Shown: piece after piece, positions 25,507-34,925 of the stretch
How positions within the stretch are numbered: the first letter of the stretch is position 1
Layout of the letters: the number at the start of each line of letters is the position of its first letter
Origin: Micromonospora sp. Llam0
GTDB taxonomy: Bacteria; Actinomycetota; Actinomycetes; Mycobacteriales; Micromonosporaceae
NCBI RefSeq assembly: GCF_003751085.1
Contig: NZ_RJJY01000001.1
Location: forward strand, 3,782,001-3,846,000
Length of the DNA: 64,000 bases
Direction of reading: 5' to 3'
Notes under the pieces: model-generated
Database searches by the model: none
What the model was told of the DNA's origin: nothing
The model's input: the letters and a program-made list of their open reading frames with translations, nothing else
Program-made: the position numbers and the translations under genes

Positions 25507-26685
25507 ATGGATCTCGTGACTTCGACGTGGGTTGAGCCTTCCAGCACCGCGACCGCCCTGTTGCTGCTCGGCCGGGGCAGCGACCCGGCCAGCGAGCGCG
25601 GCGTCGACTGTCCAGGGGAGCTCCCGGCACCCAGCGACCCGGACCTGGTCGCCCGGGCCACCGCCGCCAAGGCCGCGCTCGGCGACCGGGTCTTCGTGCT
25701 CGGTCACCACTACCAGCGCGACGAGGTCATCCAGTTCGCCGATGTCACCGGCGACTCGTTCAAGCTGGCCCGGGAGGCCGCCGCACGGCCGTCGGCCGAG
25801 TTCATCGTCTTCTGCGGTGTGCACTTCATGGCGGAGAGCGCCGACATCCTGACCGGCGACGCCCAGCGGGTGATCCTGCCGGATCTGGCCGCCGGCTGTT
25901 CGATGGCGGACATGGCGGCTCTCGGCCAGGTGGAGACCGCCTGGGAGGCGCTGGCCGACGCGGGCGCGGCCGGCTCGACGGTGCCGGTGACGTACATGAA
26001 CTCGTCGGCGGACATCAAGGGCTTCGTCGGCCGCAACGGCGGGGTGGTCTGCACCTCGTCGAACGCCAAGCGCGCGTTGACCTGGGCGTTCGAGCGCGGT
26101 CAGCGGGTGCTGTTCCTGCCGGACCAGCATCTGGGCCGCAACACGGCGGTGCTGGAGATGGGACTGGACGCCGACGACTGCGTGCTCTACGACCCGCACA
26201 AGCCCGGTGGTGGGCTGACCGCGCAGCAGTTGCGCGAGGCGAAGATGGTGCTCTGGCGGGGGCACTGTTCGGTGCACGGCCGGTTCACCCGCAGCAGCGT
26301 CGACGAGGTACGGATGCGGGTGCCCGGGGTCAACGTGCTGGTCCACCCGGAGTGCCGCTACGAGGTGGTCACCACCGCCGACCAGATCGGCTCGACGGAG
26401 TACATCATCCGGACCATCGAGGCCGCCCCGGCCGGATCGGCGTGGGCCGTGGGCACGGAGCTGAACCTGGTCCGCCGGTTGGCGCTGGCCCACCCGGACA
26501 AGCAGGTCATGTTCCTGGACCGGACGGTCTGCTACTGCTCGACGATGAACCGGATCGACCTGCCGCACCTGGTGTGGGCGTTGGAGGAGCTGGTCGCCGG
26601 CCGGGTGCCGAACCAGATCACGGTCGAGCCGCGTACGGCGCATTTCGCGCGGGTCGCGCTGGACCAGATGCTGGCACTGCCCTGA
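25507..26685 (+). CDS. nadA: Quinolinate synthase A
   Basis: 392 residues from ATG 25507; GTG 25516 is an alternative. It condenses iminoaspartate with dihydroxyacetone phosphate in de novo NAD synthesis. The [4Fe-4S] cysteines are recognisable in FCGVHFMAESA, HPECRYEVV and VCYCSTMNR; other signatures are LGHHYQRDEV and YMNSSADIKGF. It stands alone, without nadB/nadC beside it. The 349-base gap downstream precedes murA. Confidence 0.95.
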   Translation: MDLVTSTWVEPSSTATALLLLGRGSDPASERGVDCPGELPAPSDPDLVARATAAKAALGDRVFVLGHHYQRDEVIQFADVTGDSFKLAREAAARPSAEFIVFCGVHFMAESADILTGDAQRVILPDLAAGCSMADMAALGQVETAWEALADAGAAGSTVPVTYMNSSADIKGFVGRNGGVVCTSSNAKRALTWAFERGQRVLFLPDQHLGRNTAVLEMGLDADDCVLYDPHKPGGGLTAQQLREAKMVLWRGHCSVHGRFTRSSVDEVRMRVPGVNVLVHPECRYEVVTTADQIGSTEYIIRTIEAAPAGSAWAVGTELNLVRRLALAHPDKQVMFLDRTVCYCSTMNRIDLPHLVWALEELVAGRVPNQITVEPRTAHFARVALDQMLALP

Positions 26686-27034
26686 TCGGACAGCCACCTG
26701 ATCGGATAGCTGACACCGCACCGTCAGGTCACCCAACGTAGTCTAGGTCCTACGTATACGTGCCGTCGTTCCCGAATTCGTGCCAATCGCAGCCGCTGCG
26801 GGATCCCACTTTCATCACGGAGCGCTATGCTGCCTCAGGCGACGAACGGGCAGCGCGGATCTTCGATGCTCCCCGGTGACAGACGGTAACCGGATGTCAC
26901 TCGAGGTCCACCGACCGCCGGCTCCGTACGCGGGTCGTCCGGTTTCACCCACCGCCGGCCGGGACATGTTCATCCCATCTCGCCGGGCCAGCTCCACCCC
27001 ACAAGACGGCAGCATCGACGCGCTGGAGGTTCCC
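26686..27034. other. Gap between nadA and murA
   Basis: 349 bases. It contains a TA-rich stretch (TCTAGGTCCTACGTATACGT, 26741-26760) that could hold a promoter; the rest is coding-like in the murA frame, with in-frame ATGs at 26894 and 26966 that could extend MurA. No RNA gene or riboswitch is recognised. Confidence 0.5.
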
Positions 27035-28390
27035 TTGACCGACGACGTCCTGATCGTGCATGGCGGCACCCCCCTGCACGGGCAGATCCGGGTCCGAGGC
27101 GCCAAGAATCTCGTCTCCAAGGCGATGGTGGCCGCACTGCTCGGCGATGAGCCGAGCAGGTTGTACGACGTACCGCGGATCCGCGACGTCGAGATCGTCC
27201 GTGGCCTGCTCGAACTGCACGGGGTCAAGGTCAGCGACGGTGCCGAGGACGGCGAACTGGTGCTCGATCCGGCCAATGTGGAGAGCGCCTCGTTCGACCA
27301 GATCAACGTACACGCCGGCTCCAGCCGGATCCCGATCCTGTTCTGCGGCCCGCTGCTGCACCGGCTCGGCCACGCGTTCATCCCGGACCTCGGCGGTTGC
27401 CACATCGGTCCCCGGCCGATCGACTTCCACATGCAGGCGCTGCGCGAGTTCGGCGCGGTCGTCGAGAAGACCCCGCAAGGGCTGCACCTGACCGCGCCCA
27501 ACGGTCTGCACGGCACCAAGTTCGAGCTGCCGTACCCGAGCGTCGGCGCCACCGAGCAGGTGCTGCTGACCGCCGTGCTCGCCGACGGGGTGACCGAGCT
27601 GCGCAACGCCGCGGTCGAGCCGGAGATCGTCGACCTGATCTGCGTCATGCAGAAGATGGGCGCGATCATCAAAGTGCACACCGACCGGGTGATCGAGATC
27701 CACGGCGTTCCCCGGCTCGGCGGCTACTCGCACCGGCCGATCCCGGACCGGATCGAGGCGGCCAGCTGGGCGGCGGCGGCGCTGGCCACCGGCGGCGACG
27801 TCAACGTGCTCGGCGCGCAGCAGGCCGACATGATGACCTTCCTGAACGTGTTCCGGTCGGTCGGCGGCGCGTACCAGGTCACCGACGCCCGCCCACCGCG
27901 CGTCGGCAGCGCCGGCCAGGAGGGCGGCATCCGGTTCTGGCACCCGGGCAACGAGCTGCGCGCGGTGGCCCTGGAGACCGACGTGCACCCGGGCTTCATG
28001 ACCGACTGGCAGCAGCCGCTGGTCGTCGCGTTGACCCAGGCCCGTGGGCTGTCGATCGTCCACGAGACGGTGTACGAGCAGCGGCTGGGCTACACCGAGG
28101 CGCTCAACACGATGGGCGCGACGATCCAGGTCTACCGGGAGTGCCTGGGCGGGACCCCGTGCCGCTTCGGTCGCCGCAACTTCAAGCACTCGGCGGTGAT
28201 CGCCGGGCCGAGCAAGCTGCACGCCGCCGACCTGGTCATCCCGGACCTGCGGGCCGGGTTCAGCCACCTGATCGCGGCGCTCGCCGCCGAGGGCACCTCC
28301 CGGGTGTACGGCGTCGACCTGATCAACCGGGGGTACGAGGACTTCGAGGCCAAGCTGGCCGACCTCGGCGCCCACGTGGAACGCCCCTGA
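27035..28390 (+). CDS. murA: UDP-N-acetylglucosamine 1-carboxyvinyltransferase (MurA family)
   Basis: 451 residues from TTG 27035, preceded by CTGGAGG 7 bases upstream and matching where Streptomyces homologues begin (TDDVLIVHGGTPL). The in-frame ATGs upstream (26894, 26966) would add low-complexity sequence. Catalytic elements are intact: KN in RGAKNLVSKAMVAALL, the PEP-reactive cysteine in GGCHIGPRPIDFH (Cys122), and PDRIEAASWAAAAL. It makes the first committed precursor of peptidoglycan. In some actinomycetes this lineage is a second MurA beside the housekeeping copy, so it may not be the only one. Confidence 0.9.
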   Translation: MTDDVLIVHGGTPLHGQIRVRGAKNLVSKAMVAALLGDEPSRLYDVPRIRDVEIVRGLLELHGVKVSDGAEDGELVLDPANVESASFDQINVHAGSSRIPILFCGPLLHRLGHAFIPDLGGCHIGPRPIDFHMQALREFGAVVEKTPQGLHLTAPNGLHGTKFELPYPSVGATEQVLLTAVLADGVTELRNAAVEPEIVDLICVMQKMGAIIKVHTDRVIEIHGVPRLGGYSHRPIPDRIEAASWAAAALATGGDVNVLGAQQADMMTFLNVFRSVGGAYQVTDARPPRVGSAGQEGGIRFWHPGNELRAVALETDVHPGFMTDWQQPLVVALTQARGLSIVHETVYEQRLGYTEALNTMGATIQVYRECLGGTPCRFGRRNFKHSAVIAGPSKLHAADLVIPDLRAGFSHLIAALAAEGTSRVYGVDLINRGYEDFEAKLADLGAHVERP

Positions 28391-28449
28391 TCCGACGCGA
28401 CCCGTCGCTGATCCGACGCGTCCACGCCCGGATCCGACGTACCCGTGCC
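28387..28449. repeat. Three-copy 21-bp tandem repeat after murA
   Basis: Copies begin at 28387 (CTGATCCGACGCG...), 28408 (CTGATCCGACGCG...) and 28429 (CGGATCCGACGTA...). The first overlaps the murA stop. The core GATCCGACG is constant. Confidence 0.8.
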
Positions 28450-28555
28450 CGGTTCGTGCCCTCGCGGCCCGAACCGGGCCGGGCGTCCGGTGCCCTCGCC
28501 CGCCGGCCGGCGGGCGACGACCGGGTGCGAGGTGCGGATGACGCACCTGGTTGGC

Positions 28556-28561
28556 TACCCT
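28556..28561 (+). promoter_or_regulatory. -10 box TACCCT, leaderless start of DUF3043 gene
   Basis: TACCCT ends 6 bases before GTG 28568. Confidence 0.55.
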
Positions 28562-28567
28562 TCACGC

Positions 28568-29185
28568 GTGCCGTCGCTGTTTCGCCGCAAGTCCGCCGAT
28601 GTCGTGGAAGCCGATCTGCCGGAGGACGATGTTCCCCCGTCGCAGGAGGATGCCGCGTCCGTCCGTGCCCGCCGGCACACGCCGAGCAAGAAGGAGCTCG
28701 GTGTGGTCACCCCGAAGCGGCCGGCTGCCGGCCGCCGACCGGCGGCGAACGCCAAGCCGCTGACCAAGCAGGAGGCCCGCGAGCAGCGGCGGGCCCGGCG
28801 GTCGGCGATCTCGGAGGAGTTCCGGCGCGAGGGCGGGCCCCGCGACCGGGCCCCGGAACGCGGACTCGCTCGCGACGTGGTGGATTCCCGGCGTACGGTC
28901 GGCACCTGGTTCTTCGGCGGCGCGCTGCTCGTGCTGATCGGGTCCGGGCCGACGATGCCACCGGTGGTGCAGTTGGCGTCGAACCTGCTCTGGGTGACGC
29001 TGGCGGTGCTGGTGGTCCTCGACTCGGTGCTGATCTCCCGCCGGATTCGTAAACTGGTCCGGGAGCGGTTCCCGAAGGCGGACCAGCGGATGGGCGGCCT
29101 GTACTTCTACGCCATCATGCGCGCGATGACATTCCGCCGGATGCGCACCCCGATCCCCCGGGTGGAGCTCGGCGACAAGATCTGA
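28568..29185 (+). CDS. DUF3043 two-helix membrane protein
   Basis: 205 residues. A long charged cytoplasmic N-terminus (residues 1-115) with KKELGVVTPKRPAAGRRP and KQEAREQRRARR is followed by two close membrane helices (TWFFGGALLVLIGSG and LASNLLWVTLAVLVVLDSVL) and a basic C-terminus with YFYAIMRAMTFRRMRTP. It matches the M. tuberculosis Rv2206 type in family and gene order. The function is unknown to me; the family is restricted to actinobacteria. Confidence 0.88.
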   Translation: MPSLFRRKSADVVEADLPEDDVPPSQEDAASVRARRHTPSKKELGVVTPKRPAAGRRPAANAKPLTKQEAREQRRARRSAISEEFRREGGPRDRAPERGLARDVVDSRRTVGTWFFGGALLVLIGSGPTMPPVVQLASNLLWVTLAVLVVLDSVLISRRIRKLVRERFPKADQRMGGLYFYAIMRAMTFRRMRTPIPRVELGDKI

Positions 29186-29356
29186 CCTGCCCGGCAGGCG
29201 CGGAAAAGACACTGTTTCGATTCAGTACGGGCGGTTCGGTGGCGTCGACCGAGCCTGCGCGGCTACCCTCCATCCGCAACCACGCCGCCACTGGGCCGGG
29301 GGGACCCGATCGGGTTGCCACGGTCACTCAGCGAGTATTCGACGAGGTGACACGCC

Positions 29357-29443
29357 GTGAGCGAGCCACACGGACCGCTGACACGGTTCTCGCCTGCCCG
29401 GCGGGCCGCCCGTAACGACACCCGCGGCGAGGTGCCGGCGTGA
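29357..29443 (+). CDS. Possible 28-residue ORF coupled to the WG-repeat gene
   Basis: GTG 29357 with GAGG at 29344-29347; it reads MSEPHGPLTRFSPARRAARN and ends at a TGA overlapping the GTG of the downstream gene (GTGA at 29440-29443). The overlap is typical of translational coupling and the product is basic. It could be a real micro-protein, a coupling leader peptide or chance. Confidence 0.35.
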   Translation: MSEPHGPLTRFSPARRAARNDTRGEVPA

Positions 29444-32400
29444 CCGAGGGGTACTTCGACCGCCGTTGGCAATCCTGGCAGTGGGAGGACGACGGCGCAC
29501 CGGACCGTTCGGCCGACGGACATCGTGACGTCGGCTGGGACGACGACGACCGGTGGGAAGCGATGCGCCGGGCGCGGGACCACCGGCCGCAGGAGCCGGG
29601 CTGGGTCACCGATCCGACCAACGAATGGGTGCCGCTGCCGGGTCAGCGGTACCCCGGCGACAACGGCGCGGGTCGGTCGGTCCGGCGGGAGCCGACCAGC
29701 CGCGGTGTCAGCCGTGGGCGAGCCAACGTCTACCAGTCCGGTTCCGGATCCGGGCGGGCACCTGTCAGCGACCGGACAGACCAGCCCCCGGCCCGCAGGC
29801 CGCAGTTTGACGCCGACCGGGCCCGGCGGGATGGTCACCGCGAGGCGCCACGCCCGAACGAGCCTGCGCCGGAGGCCGCCGGGGCCGCCGGCTGGTTCGC
29901 CGAGGGCGGCCAGCAACAGCCGTCCCAGACCGACGGGACCGGCCGTCGGCAGCACCCCGACGACGTGTTCCACCAACGCCGCCGGCATCCGGACGATGTC
30001 TTCCACGAGCGCCCGTACCCACCGGAGCGACGCCGTGGCGGGCCACCCGCCGAGCGGGACCGGCCCCAGTGGCAGCCGGCTGAGCCGTTCGACCGGGACC
30101 GGCCGCAGCCTCGTGATCAACGGCCGCCGGTGCGGCCGGACGGCCCGGCGTCCCGGTGGGACCAGCACCACCGGGGAGGCCCACCGGACGGCCCTCGCCG
30201 GGACGGACAGCAGCCCTCGGACGCCGACCCGCGCCGCGCACCGCAGCGCTGGCACGCGCCGCCACCACCGGCACCCGCACCACCGGAGGCACCGGCGCCG
30301 GATCGCCCGGCTGCCGGCCGCCCGCCCGCCCGGCAGCCGGGACCGGACGAGGTGTACCGGGTCAAGCCCGCCGCCCAGGCGTCCCCGCCGGCACCCACGC
30401 CGGCACCCACGTCTCCGGCGGCACCGCCCCGGCCAGCCGATCCGGTCGCCCCGTCCCGTCCGGCAGCGTCCCAGGAGCGTCCAGCAGCGCCTCCGGCGCG
30501 TCCGATCTCCGGCGCGGTCCCGCCACCGCCGGGTCGGATGCCTGCGGGAGGGCCGGGCACCGACGGCCGGGGCCACCGACCGGATCCGGGTCAGACCGGC
30601 GAGCAACTGCCGATTCCGGTCTCCGCCCCGGCCGGGCCGCCCCCGGAGTTCCGGGTACAGACGCCGACCGGCGAGCACCCGCAGATCCGGCCGGTCCCCC
30701 GAGGAGAGGATGCTGCCGAACCGGAGTACGTGGTACGGGCCAAGGCCGAGCCGCGGCACGCCCCGCCGCCGTACATCGTGCGCCCGCAGCCGGACCAGCC
30801 AGCACCGCCACGACCGGTGCAGGTCTCCCCGGCGGTGCCCGTGGCTGCCCCGCCGACGCCGGTCTCTCCCACCGCCACACCGTCCGGTCGGGTTCCATCG
30901 GAGGCCCCGGCTCCGGTCCCACCAGAGGCCCCGGCCCCAGCCGACATCCCGGCCCCGGCCGACATCCCGGCCCCGGCCGACATCCCGGTGTCACCGGCCG
31001 CCGCGCTGGTACGGCCGGACCCAGCGCCCGCTGCGGAAACCTCCACTGCTGCGGACGGCGACGGCGGACCGCCGTCGCTGCCCGATCCGGCCGGCACCGA
31101 CCCGGCCGGCACCGACCCGGCTGCCGGACTCACCGACGATCCGACCGGTACCGCCCCGGACGACAACGGTGGCGGGTCCCGCTCCGGCCCTGCCGGGCCG
31201 CCGGCGAGTCCGGACACCGTCCTACCGGTCACCGGGACCGCCGCCGGTTCGGCCACGGCGCTCGGCGCACCCACCATGCTGGCCCCGCTCGTACAACCGG
31301 ACCAGCCGACCGACGAACCCGACCCGGCGCCGGATCCCGAGACCGCAGCGGACGAGACCGAGTCCCAACTCAGCGACCCCGAACAGCTGTTGTCGTCGTA
31401 CCACTGGCGGTTCCACCACGAGACGCTGCGTGAGCTGGTGGACAATCCCGACGAGTTCCGGGCCATCCGGGACCGGCTCACCGAGAAGATCGAACCGGCG
31501 ACTGACAACGCCACCCGGGCTCGGCTGTTGAGCCTGCGGGCGGTCGTCTCCCGGATTCTCGGCGACCTCGGCAAGGCACTGGCCGACGCCAAACTGGCGC
31601 TGGCGCACGCCGAGGCGACCGGGGAGCTACGCCGGGTCGCGATCGCTCAGGCGCGGCTGGCCCACGTGCTGCAGTGGCGGGGTGACTTCGCCGAGGCGGA
31701 CCGGTTGTTCGAGGAGGCCAACTCGGCCGAGCTACCGGACCGGCTCCGGGCCACGATGCACGAGCACGCCGGTCGGTCCTGCTACGACCAGGGCCGCTAC
31801 ATGGAGGCGTGCAACCACTTCGAGCGTGCGCTGGAGCTGCGCAAGGTCGAGGATCCGGACCTGATCGCGCGTACCGAGCTGGCGCTGGACGCGGTGTTCG
31901 CCAAGGTCGCCGAGAACGGTTGGGGGCCGTACCCCCGGGACCGGGAGGAGATTCTGCGGCTGCACCGGCCGCCGCGACCGACCTTCAGCGACCGGGCCCA
32001 GCAATGGGGGTACGCGGGGGTCGACGGTGAGCTGGTGATCGCTCCCGGCTACGCCGACGTCCAGCCGTTCCACGAGGGGGTGGCCTGGGTCCGCCGGCCG
32101 GAGGCCAAATGGTGGGAGCTGATCGACGAGTCGGGGACGACGGTGATCGCGCCGACCGCCGGCTACATCGGGGTCGGCTCGTTCTCCGACGGACTCGCCT
32201 GGGTCACCGCCGACGGCACCGGCAGCTGGATCGCCATCGACCGGAACAACACCGTGGTGATCGGGACCGGCTTCGAGGACGTACGCCCGTTCCGGCGCGG
32301 CGTCGCGGTGGTCCGGCGCGGCGGCTGGGGCGCGGTCGACAAGACCGGCCGGATGCTGCTCCCGCCCCGGTTCGGCGGCTTCCCGACCGCGCTCACCGAC

Positions 32401-32676
32401 GGCCGCTACATCGACGGCTTCACCGACGAGGGTTTGGCGATCATCGACTCGGGTGGGCGCAAGGGCGTGGTCGACCGGTCCGGACGGATGGTCGTACCAC
32501 CGGTGCATCCGGCGATGGCGATCCATCCGGTGGCGTTCCTGGTCGCGGCCCCCGACGGGCACTGGGGGGCGTTGGACCGGCGCGGGGAACCGCTGATCGA
32601 CCCGGTGCTGCCCAGCCGCGCGGACGTGATGGACGAGATCGACCGGCTGCTGGCCGACACCAAACCGCTGCTGTGA
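29440..32676 (+). CDS. 1078-residue disordered Pro-rich / TPR-like / WG-repeat protein
   Basis: GTG 29440. Residues 1 to ~650 are low-complexity, rich in Pro, Arg, Asp and Ala, with short repeats (PADIPAPADIPAPADIP; GTDPAGTDPA). Residues ~655-830 are paired helices resembling TPRs (LADAKLALAHAEATGELRRV, CYDQGRYMEACNHFERALEL). From ~845 to 1060 there are about six beta repeats of the WG type (WGYAGVDGELVIAP, WGAVDKTGRMLLPPRFGG, KGVVDRSGRMVVPP, WGALDRRGEPLIDP). It has no signal peptide or membrane helix. The architecture suggests a large scaffold; binding partners are unknown. It is not part of the mycobacterial gene order. Confidence 0.85.
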   Translation: MTEGYFDRRWQSWQWEDDGAPDRSADGHRDVGWDDDDRWEAMRRARDHRPQEPGWVTDPTNEWVPLPGQRYPGDNGAGRSVRREPTSRGVSRGRANVYQSGSGSGRAPVSDRTDQPPARRPQFDADRARRDGHREAPRPNEPAPEAAGAAGWFAEGGQQQPSQTDGTGRRQHPDDVFHQRRRHPDDVFHERPYPPERRRGGPPAERDRPQWQPAEPFDRDRPQPRDQRPPVRPDGPASRWDQHHRGGPPDGPRRDGQQPSDADPRRAPQRWHAPPPPAPAPPEAPAPDRPAAGRPPARQPGPDEVYRVKPAAQASPPAPTPAPTSPAAPPRPADPVAPSRPAASQERPAAPPARPISGAVPPPPGRMPAGGPGTDGRGHRPDPGQTGEQLPIPVSAPAGPPPEFRVQTPTGEHPQIRPVPRGEDAAEPEYVVRAKAEPRHAPPPYIVRPQPDQPAPPRPVQVSPAVPVAAPPTPVSPTATPSGRVPSEAPAPVPPEAPAPADIPAPADIPAPADIPVSPAAALVRPDPAPAAETSTAADGDGGPPSLPDPAGTDPAGTDPAAGLTDDPTGTAPDDNGGGSRSGPAGPPASPDTVLPVTGTAAGSATALGAPTMLAPLVQPDQPTDEPDPAPDPETAADETESQLSDPEQLLSSYHWRFHHETLRELVDNPDEFRAIRDRLTEKIEPATDNATRARLLSLRAVVSRILGDLGKALADAKLALAHAEATGELRRVAIAQARLAHVLQWRGDFAEADRLFEEANSAELPDRLRATMHEHAGRSCYDQGRYMEACNHFERALELRKVEDPDLIARTELALDAVFAKVAENGWGPYPRDREEILRLHRPPRPTFSDRAQQWGYAGVDGELVIAPGYADVQPFHEGVAWVRRPEAKWWELIDESGTTVIAPTAGYIGVGSFSDGLAWVTADGTGSWIAIDRNNTVVIGTGFEDVRPFRRGVAVVRRGGWGAVDKTGRMLLPPRFGGFPTALTDGRYIDGFTDEGLAIIDSGGRKGVVDRSGRMVVPPVHPAMAIHPVAFLVAAPDGHWGALDRRGEPLIDPVLPSRADVMDEIDRLLADTKPLL

Positions 32677-32789
32677 CGCTGCGGTACTCGGCGCCCGTAC
32701 CGGACAACCGGTCCGTCGGCACCATCGCGAGATCGATTTACCGCTGTACGCAAGCTCATGCCGAACGCCCCGGCGGGCCGACCGACGAC

Positions 32790-32795
32790 TAGGGT
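32790..32795 (+). promoter_or_regulatory. -10 box TAGGGT, leaderless start of aldo/keto reductase
   Basis: TAGGGT ends 6 bases before ATG 32802. Confidence 0.55.
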
Positions 32796-32801
32796 TGGGG
32801 C

Positions 32802-33800
32802 ATGGAATTCCGACACCTAGGCCGCTCCGGCATGCTCGTCAGCGAGATCTCCTACGGAAACTGGATCACCCACGGATCGCAGGTGGAGGAAGAAGCAGCC
32901 AACGCCTGCGTACGCGCCGCGCTGGACGTCGGCATCACCACCTTCGACACCGCCGACACGTACGCCGGCACCCGGGCCGAGGAGGTGCTCGGCCGGGCGC
33001 TGCGTGGCGAACGCCGGGAAGGGCTGGAGATCCTGACCAAGGTCTTCTGGCCGACCGGCGAGGGACGCAACGACCGGGGACTGTCCCGCAAGCACATCAT
33101 GGAGTCGATCAACGGCTCGCTGCGCCGGCTGCAGACCGACTACGTCGACCTTTACCAGGCGCACCGGTTCGACTACGCCACTCCGCTGGAGGAGACGATG
33201 GAGGCCTTCGCCGACATCGTGCATTCCGGCAAGGCCCACTACATCGGGGTCTCGGAGTGGAACGCCTCGCAGATCCGTCAGGGCCACGCGCTGGCCCGTG
33301 AGCTGAAGATCCCACTGGTGTCCAACCAGCCGCAGTACTCGATGCTGTGGCGGGTCATCGAGACCGAGGTGATCCCGGCCAGCGAGGAACTCGGTGTCGG
33401 GCAGATCGTCTTCTCGCCGCTGGGTCAGGGTGTGCTCACCGGCAAGTACCAGCCTGGCCAGCCACCGCCGGCCGGCTCCCGGGCCACCGACCAGTCCGGG
33501 GGCGCGACGTTCATCGCCCGGTTCATGACCGACCAGACGCTGAGCACCGTGGCGCAGCTCAAGCCGCTGGCCGAGCAGGCCGGCCTGTCGATGGCCCAGC
33601 TGGCCCTAGCCTGGGTGCTGCAGAACCCCAACGTGTCGTCGGCCATCATCGGTGCCACCCGGCCCGAGCAGGTGCGGGACAACGTCAAGGCCAGCGGGGT
33701 CCAGCTGGACGGCGGTCTGATGAAGGCCATCGACGAGATCCTGGAGCCGATCGTCGAGCGGGACCCGGGCCGAACCGTCAGCCCGGCCAGTCGGCCGTAG
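32802..33800 (+). CDS. Aldo/keto reductase (potassium-channel beta-subunit-like group)
   Basis: 332 residues, TIM barrel. The catalytic tetrad is visible: Asp in FDTADTYAG, Tyr in the same motif, Lys in EILTKVF, His in YQAHRFD. The NADPH-binding C-terminus has SPLGQGVLTGKY and SSAIIGATRPEQVRDNVKA. It reduces an aldehyde or ketone; the true substrate is unknown. It is a single-gene unit with a strong hairpin downstream. Confidence 0.9.
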   Translation: MEFRHLGRSGMLVSEISYGNWITHGSQVEEEAANACVRAALDVGITTFDTADTYAGTRAEEVLGRALRGERREGLEILTKVFWPTGEGRNDRGLSRKHIMESINGSLRRLQTDYVDLYQAHRFDYATPLEETMEAFADIVHSGKAHYIGVSEWNASQIRQGHALARELKIPLVSNQPQYSMLWRVIETEVIPASEELGVGQIVFSPLGQGVLTGKYQPGQPPPAGSRATDQSGGATFIARFMTDQTLSTVAQLKPLAEQAGLSMAQLALAWVLQNPNVSSAIIGATRPEQVRDNVKASGVQLDGGLMKAIDEILEPIVERDPGRTVSPASRP

Positions 33801-33816
33801 CCGGCACCGGGCGAGA

Positions 33817-33851
33817 TCATGCCGCTGCGGCGGGGTGCCGCAGCGGCATGA
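33817..33851. terminator. Perfect 15-bp hairpin between convergent genes
   Basis: TCATGCCGCTGCGGC (33817-33831), loop GGGGT, then the exact complement 33837-33851. It lies between the aldo/keto reductase and the M50 protease ends, so it is probably bidirectional. There is no T-tract. Confidence 0.8.
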
Positions 33852-33901
33852 CACCGGCCGACGCGCCCGGCCCGGGTGGACCGCCGCCACGCCAGGCAGC
33901 G

Positions 33902-34702
33902 TCAGGACCAGAAACGGATCAGCGCCAGACCGTAGCTGTAGAGCGGGGTGGGCAGCCCGAGCAGGTCGCCGAGCCAGAACACGGCCTGGAAGAACGCGCC
34001 ACCGATCTGGTCGTCCCACAGCAACGCGAACAGGCCGATGAACCCGAACGGCGCGAGCACCTGGTAGCCGCGCTGCCAGGCCGGCGGCAGCCACGGTTGG
34101 ATCATGTTGCCGCCGTCCAGTCCGGGGACCGGCAGCAGGTTGAGCACACTGGCGGTCAGCTGCAGGAAGCCCAGCAGGGCGATGCCCGCCCAGAACTCCT
34201 GTCGGCCGCCCGGATCCACGCCGACGAGGAACGGCACCGCGAGTGCCACCGCGAGGGCCACGTTGACCGCCGGGCCGGCGAGGCTGACCAGGGTGTGCCG
34301 GAGCCGGCCCGGAATCCGGTGCCGGTCCACCCAGACCGCGCCGCCGGGCAGGCCGATCCCGCCGAGCAGGACCACCAGCACCGGCAGCGCGACGGACAGC
34401 AGCGGATGGGTGTACCTGAACGGATTGAGCGTCAGGTAGCCCCGGTGCGCCACGCTGCGGTCACCGAACCGGTAGGCGACCAGCGCGTGCGCGTACTCGT
34501 GCAGGCAGAGTGAGACCAGCCAGCCGCTGACCACCAGCACGAAGACGGCCAACCGGGCGTACCGCTCACTTGACCAGGCGAGTGCGCCGCTGCCGGCCAC
34601 GAGGGCGACCAGCACGAGGAAGACCGGACTGGGCCGCCAGCTCGTCGCCGGCCGACCGGCCAGCGGGCCACCCGACGGCCCGTCGGACGGCACCGGCCGC
34701 AT
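33902..34702 (-). CDS. M50/site-2-type membrane metalloprotease
   Basis: 266 residues, about six membrane segments. Zinc motif HEYAH lies in SLCLHEYAHALVAYRFGD, the second metal motif in NLLPVPGLDGGNM (NxxPxxxxDG). No PDZ domain, so it belongs to the small Rv-type/YwhC-like group rather than RseP. It cleaves within membranes; the substrate is unknown. Its ATG lies 2 bases after the stop of the small gene upstream, forming a two-gene operon. Confidence 0.9.
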   Translation of the reverse strand: MRPVPSDGPSGGPLAGRPATSWRPSPVFLVLVALVAGSGALAWSSERYARLAVFVLVVSGWLVSLCLHEYAHALVAYRFGDRSVAHRGYLTLNPFRYTHPLLSVALPVLVVLLGGIGLPGGAVWVDRHRIPGRLRHTLVSLAGPAVNVALAVALAVPFLVGVDPGGRQEFWAGIALLGFLQLTASVLNLLPVPGLDGGNMIQPWLPPAWQRGYQVLAPFGFIGLFALLWDDQIGGAFFQAVFWLGDLLGLPTPLYSYGLALIRFWS

Positions 34703-34703
34703 C

Positions 34704-34904
34704 TCACTTGCCTGCCGGCAGCAGACTCATCCGGTACTCGGTGCGGTCGTCCTCCAGCAGCTCGACCGAGGCGACGCCCGCCGCAGCCAACTCCCGCCAG
34801 GCCTGGCCGATCCAGGACTCGGCGTCGGCCTGGGTGCCGAACGTCTCGGTCGGCCCCTGCGCGGGCTGACCCTCCGCGTCCACGTACCGCCAACTCCATG
34901 GCAT
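34704..34904 (-). CDS. Small conserved hypothetical protein
   Basis: 66 residues, ATG 34904 with GGGAG 7-8 bases upstream. The sequence begins MPWSWRYVDAEGQ and contains ESWIGQAWRELAAAGVASVELLEDD, an alpha/beta fold. I recall similar ~65-residue actinobacterial proteins but know no function. It is the first gene of an operon with the M50 protease. A triple 15-bp repeat lies directly upstream. Confidence 0.8.
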   Translation of the reverse strand: MPWSWRYVDAEGQPAQGPTETFGTQADAESWIGQAWRELAAAGVASVELLEDDRTEYRMSLLPAGK

Positions 34905-34925
34905 ATCGCTGCTCCCGTTAGCTTT

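Noticed and set aside
26780..27034. N-terminal extension of MurA by up to 85 residues
   Set aside because: No ribosome site at the upstream starts, and family members begin at the TTG 27035 position; kept only as an alternative.
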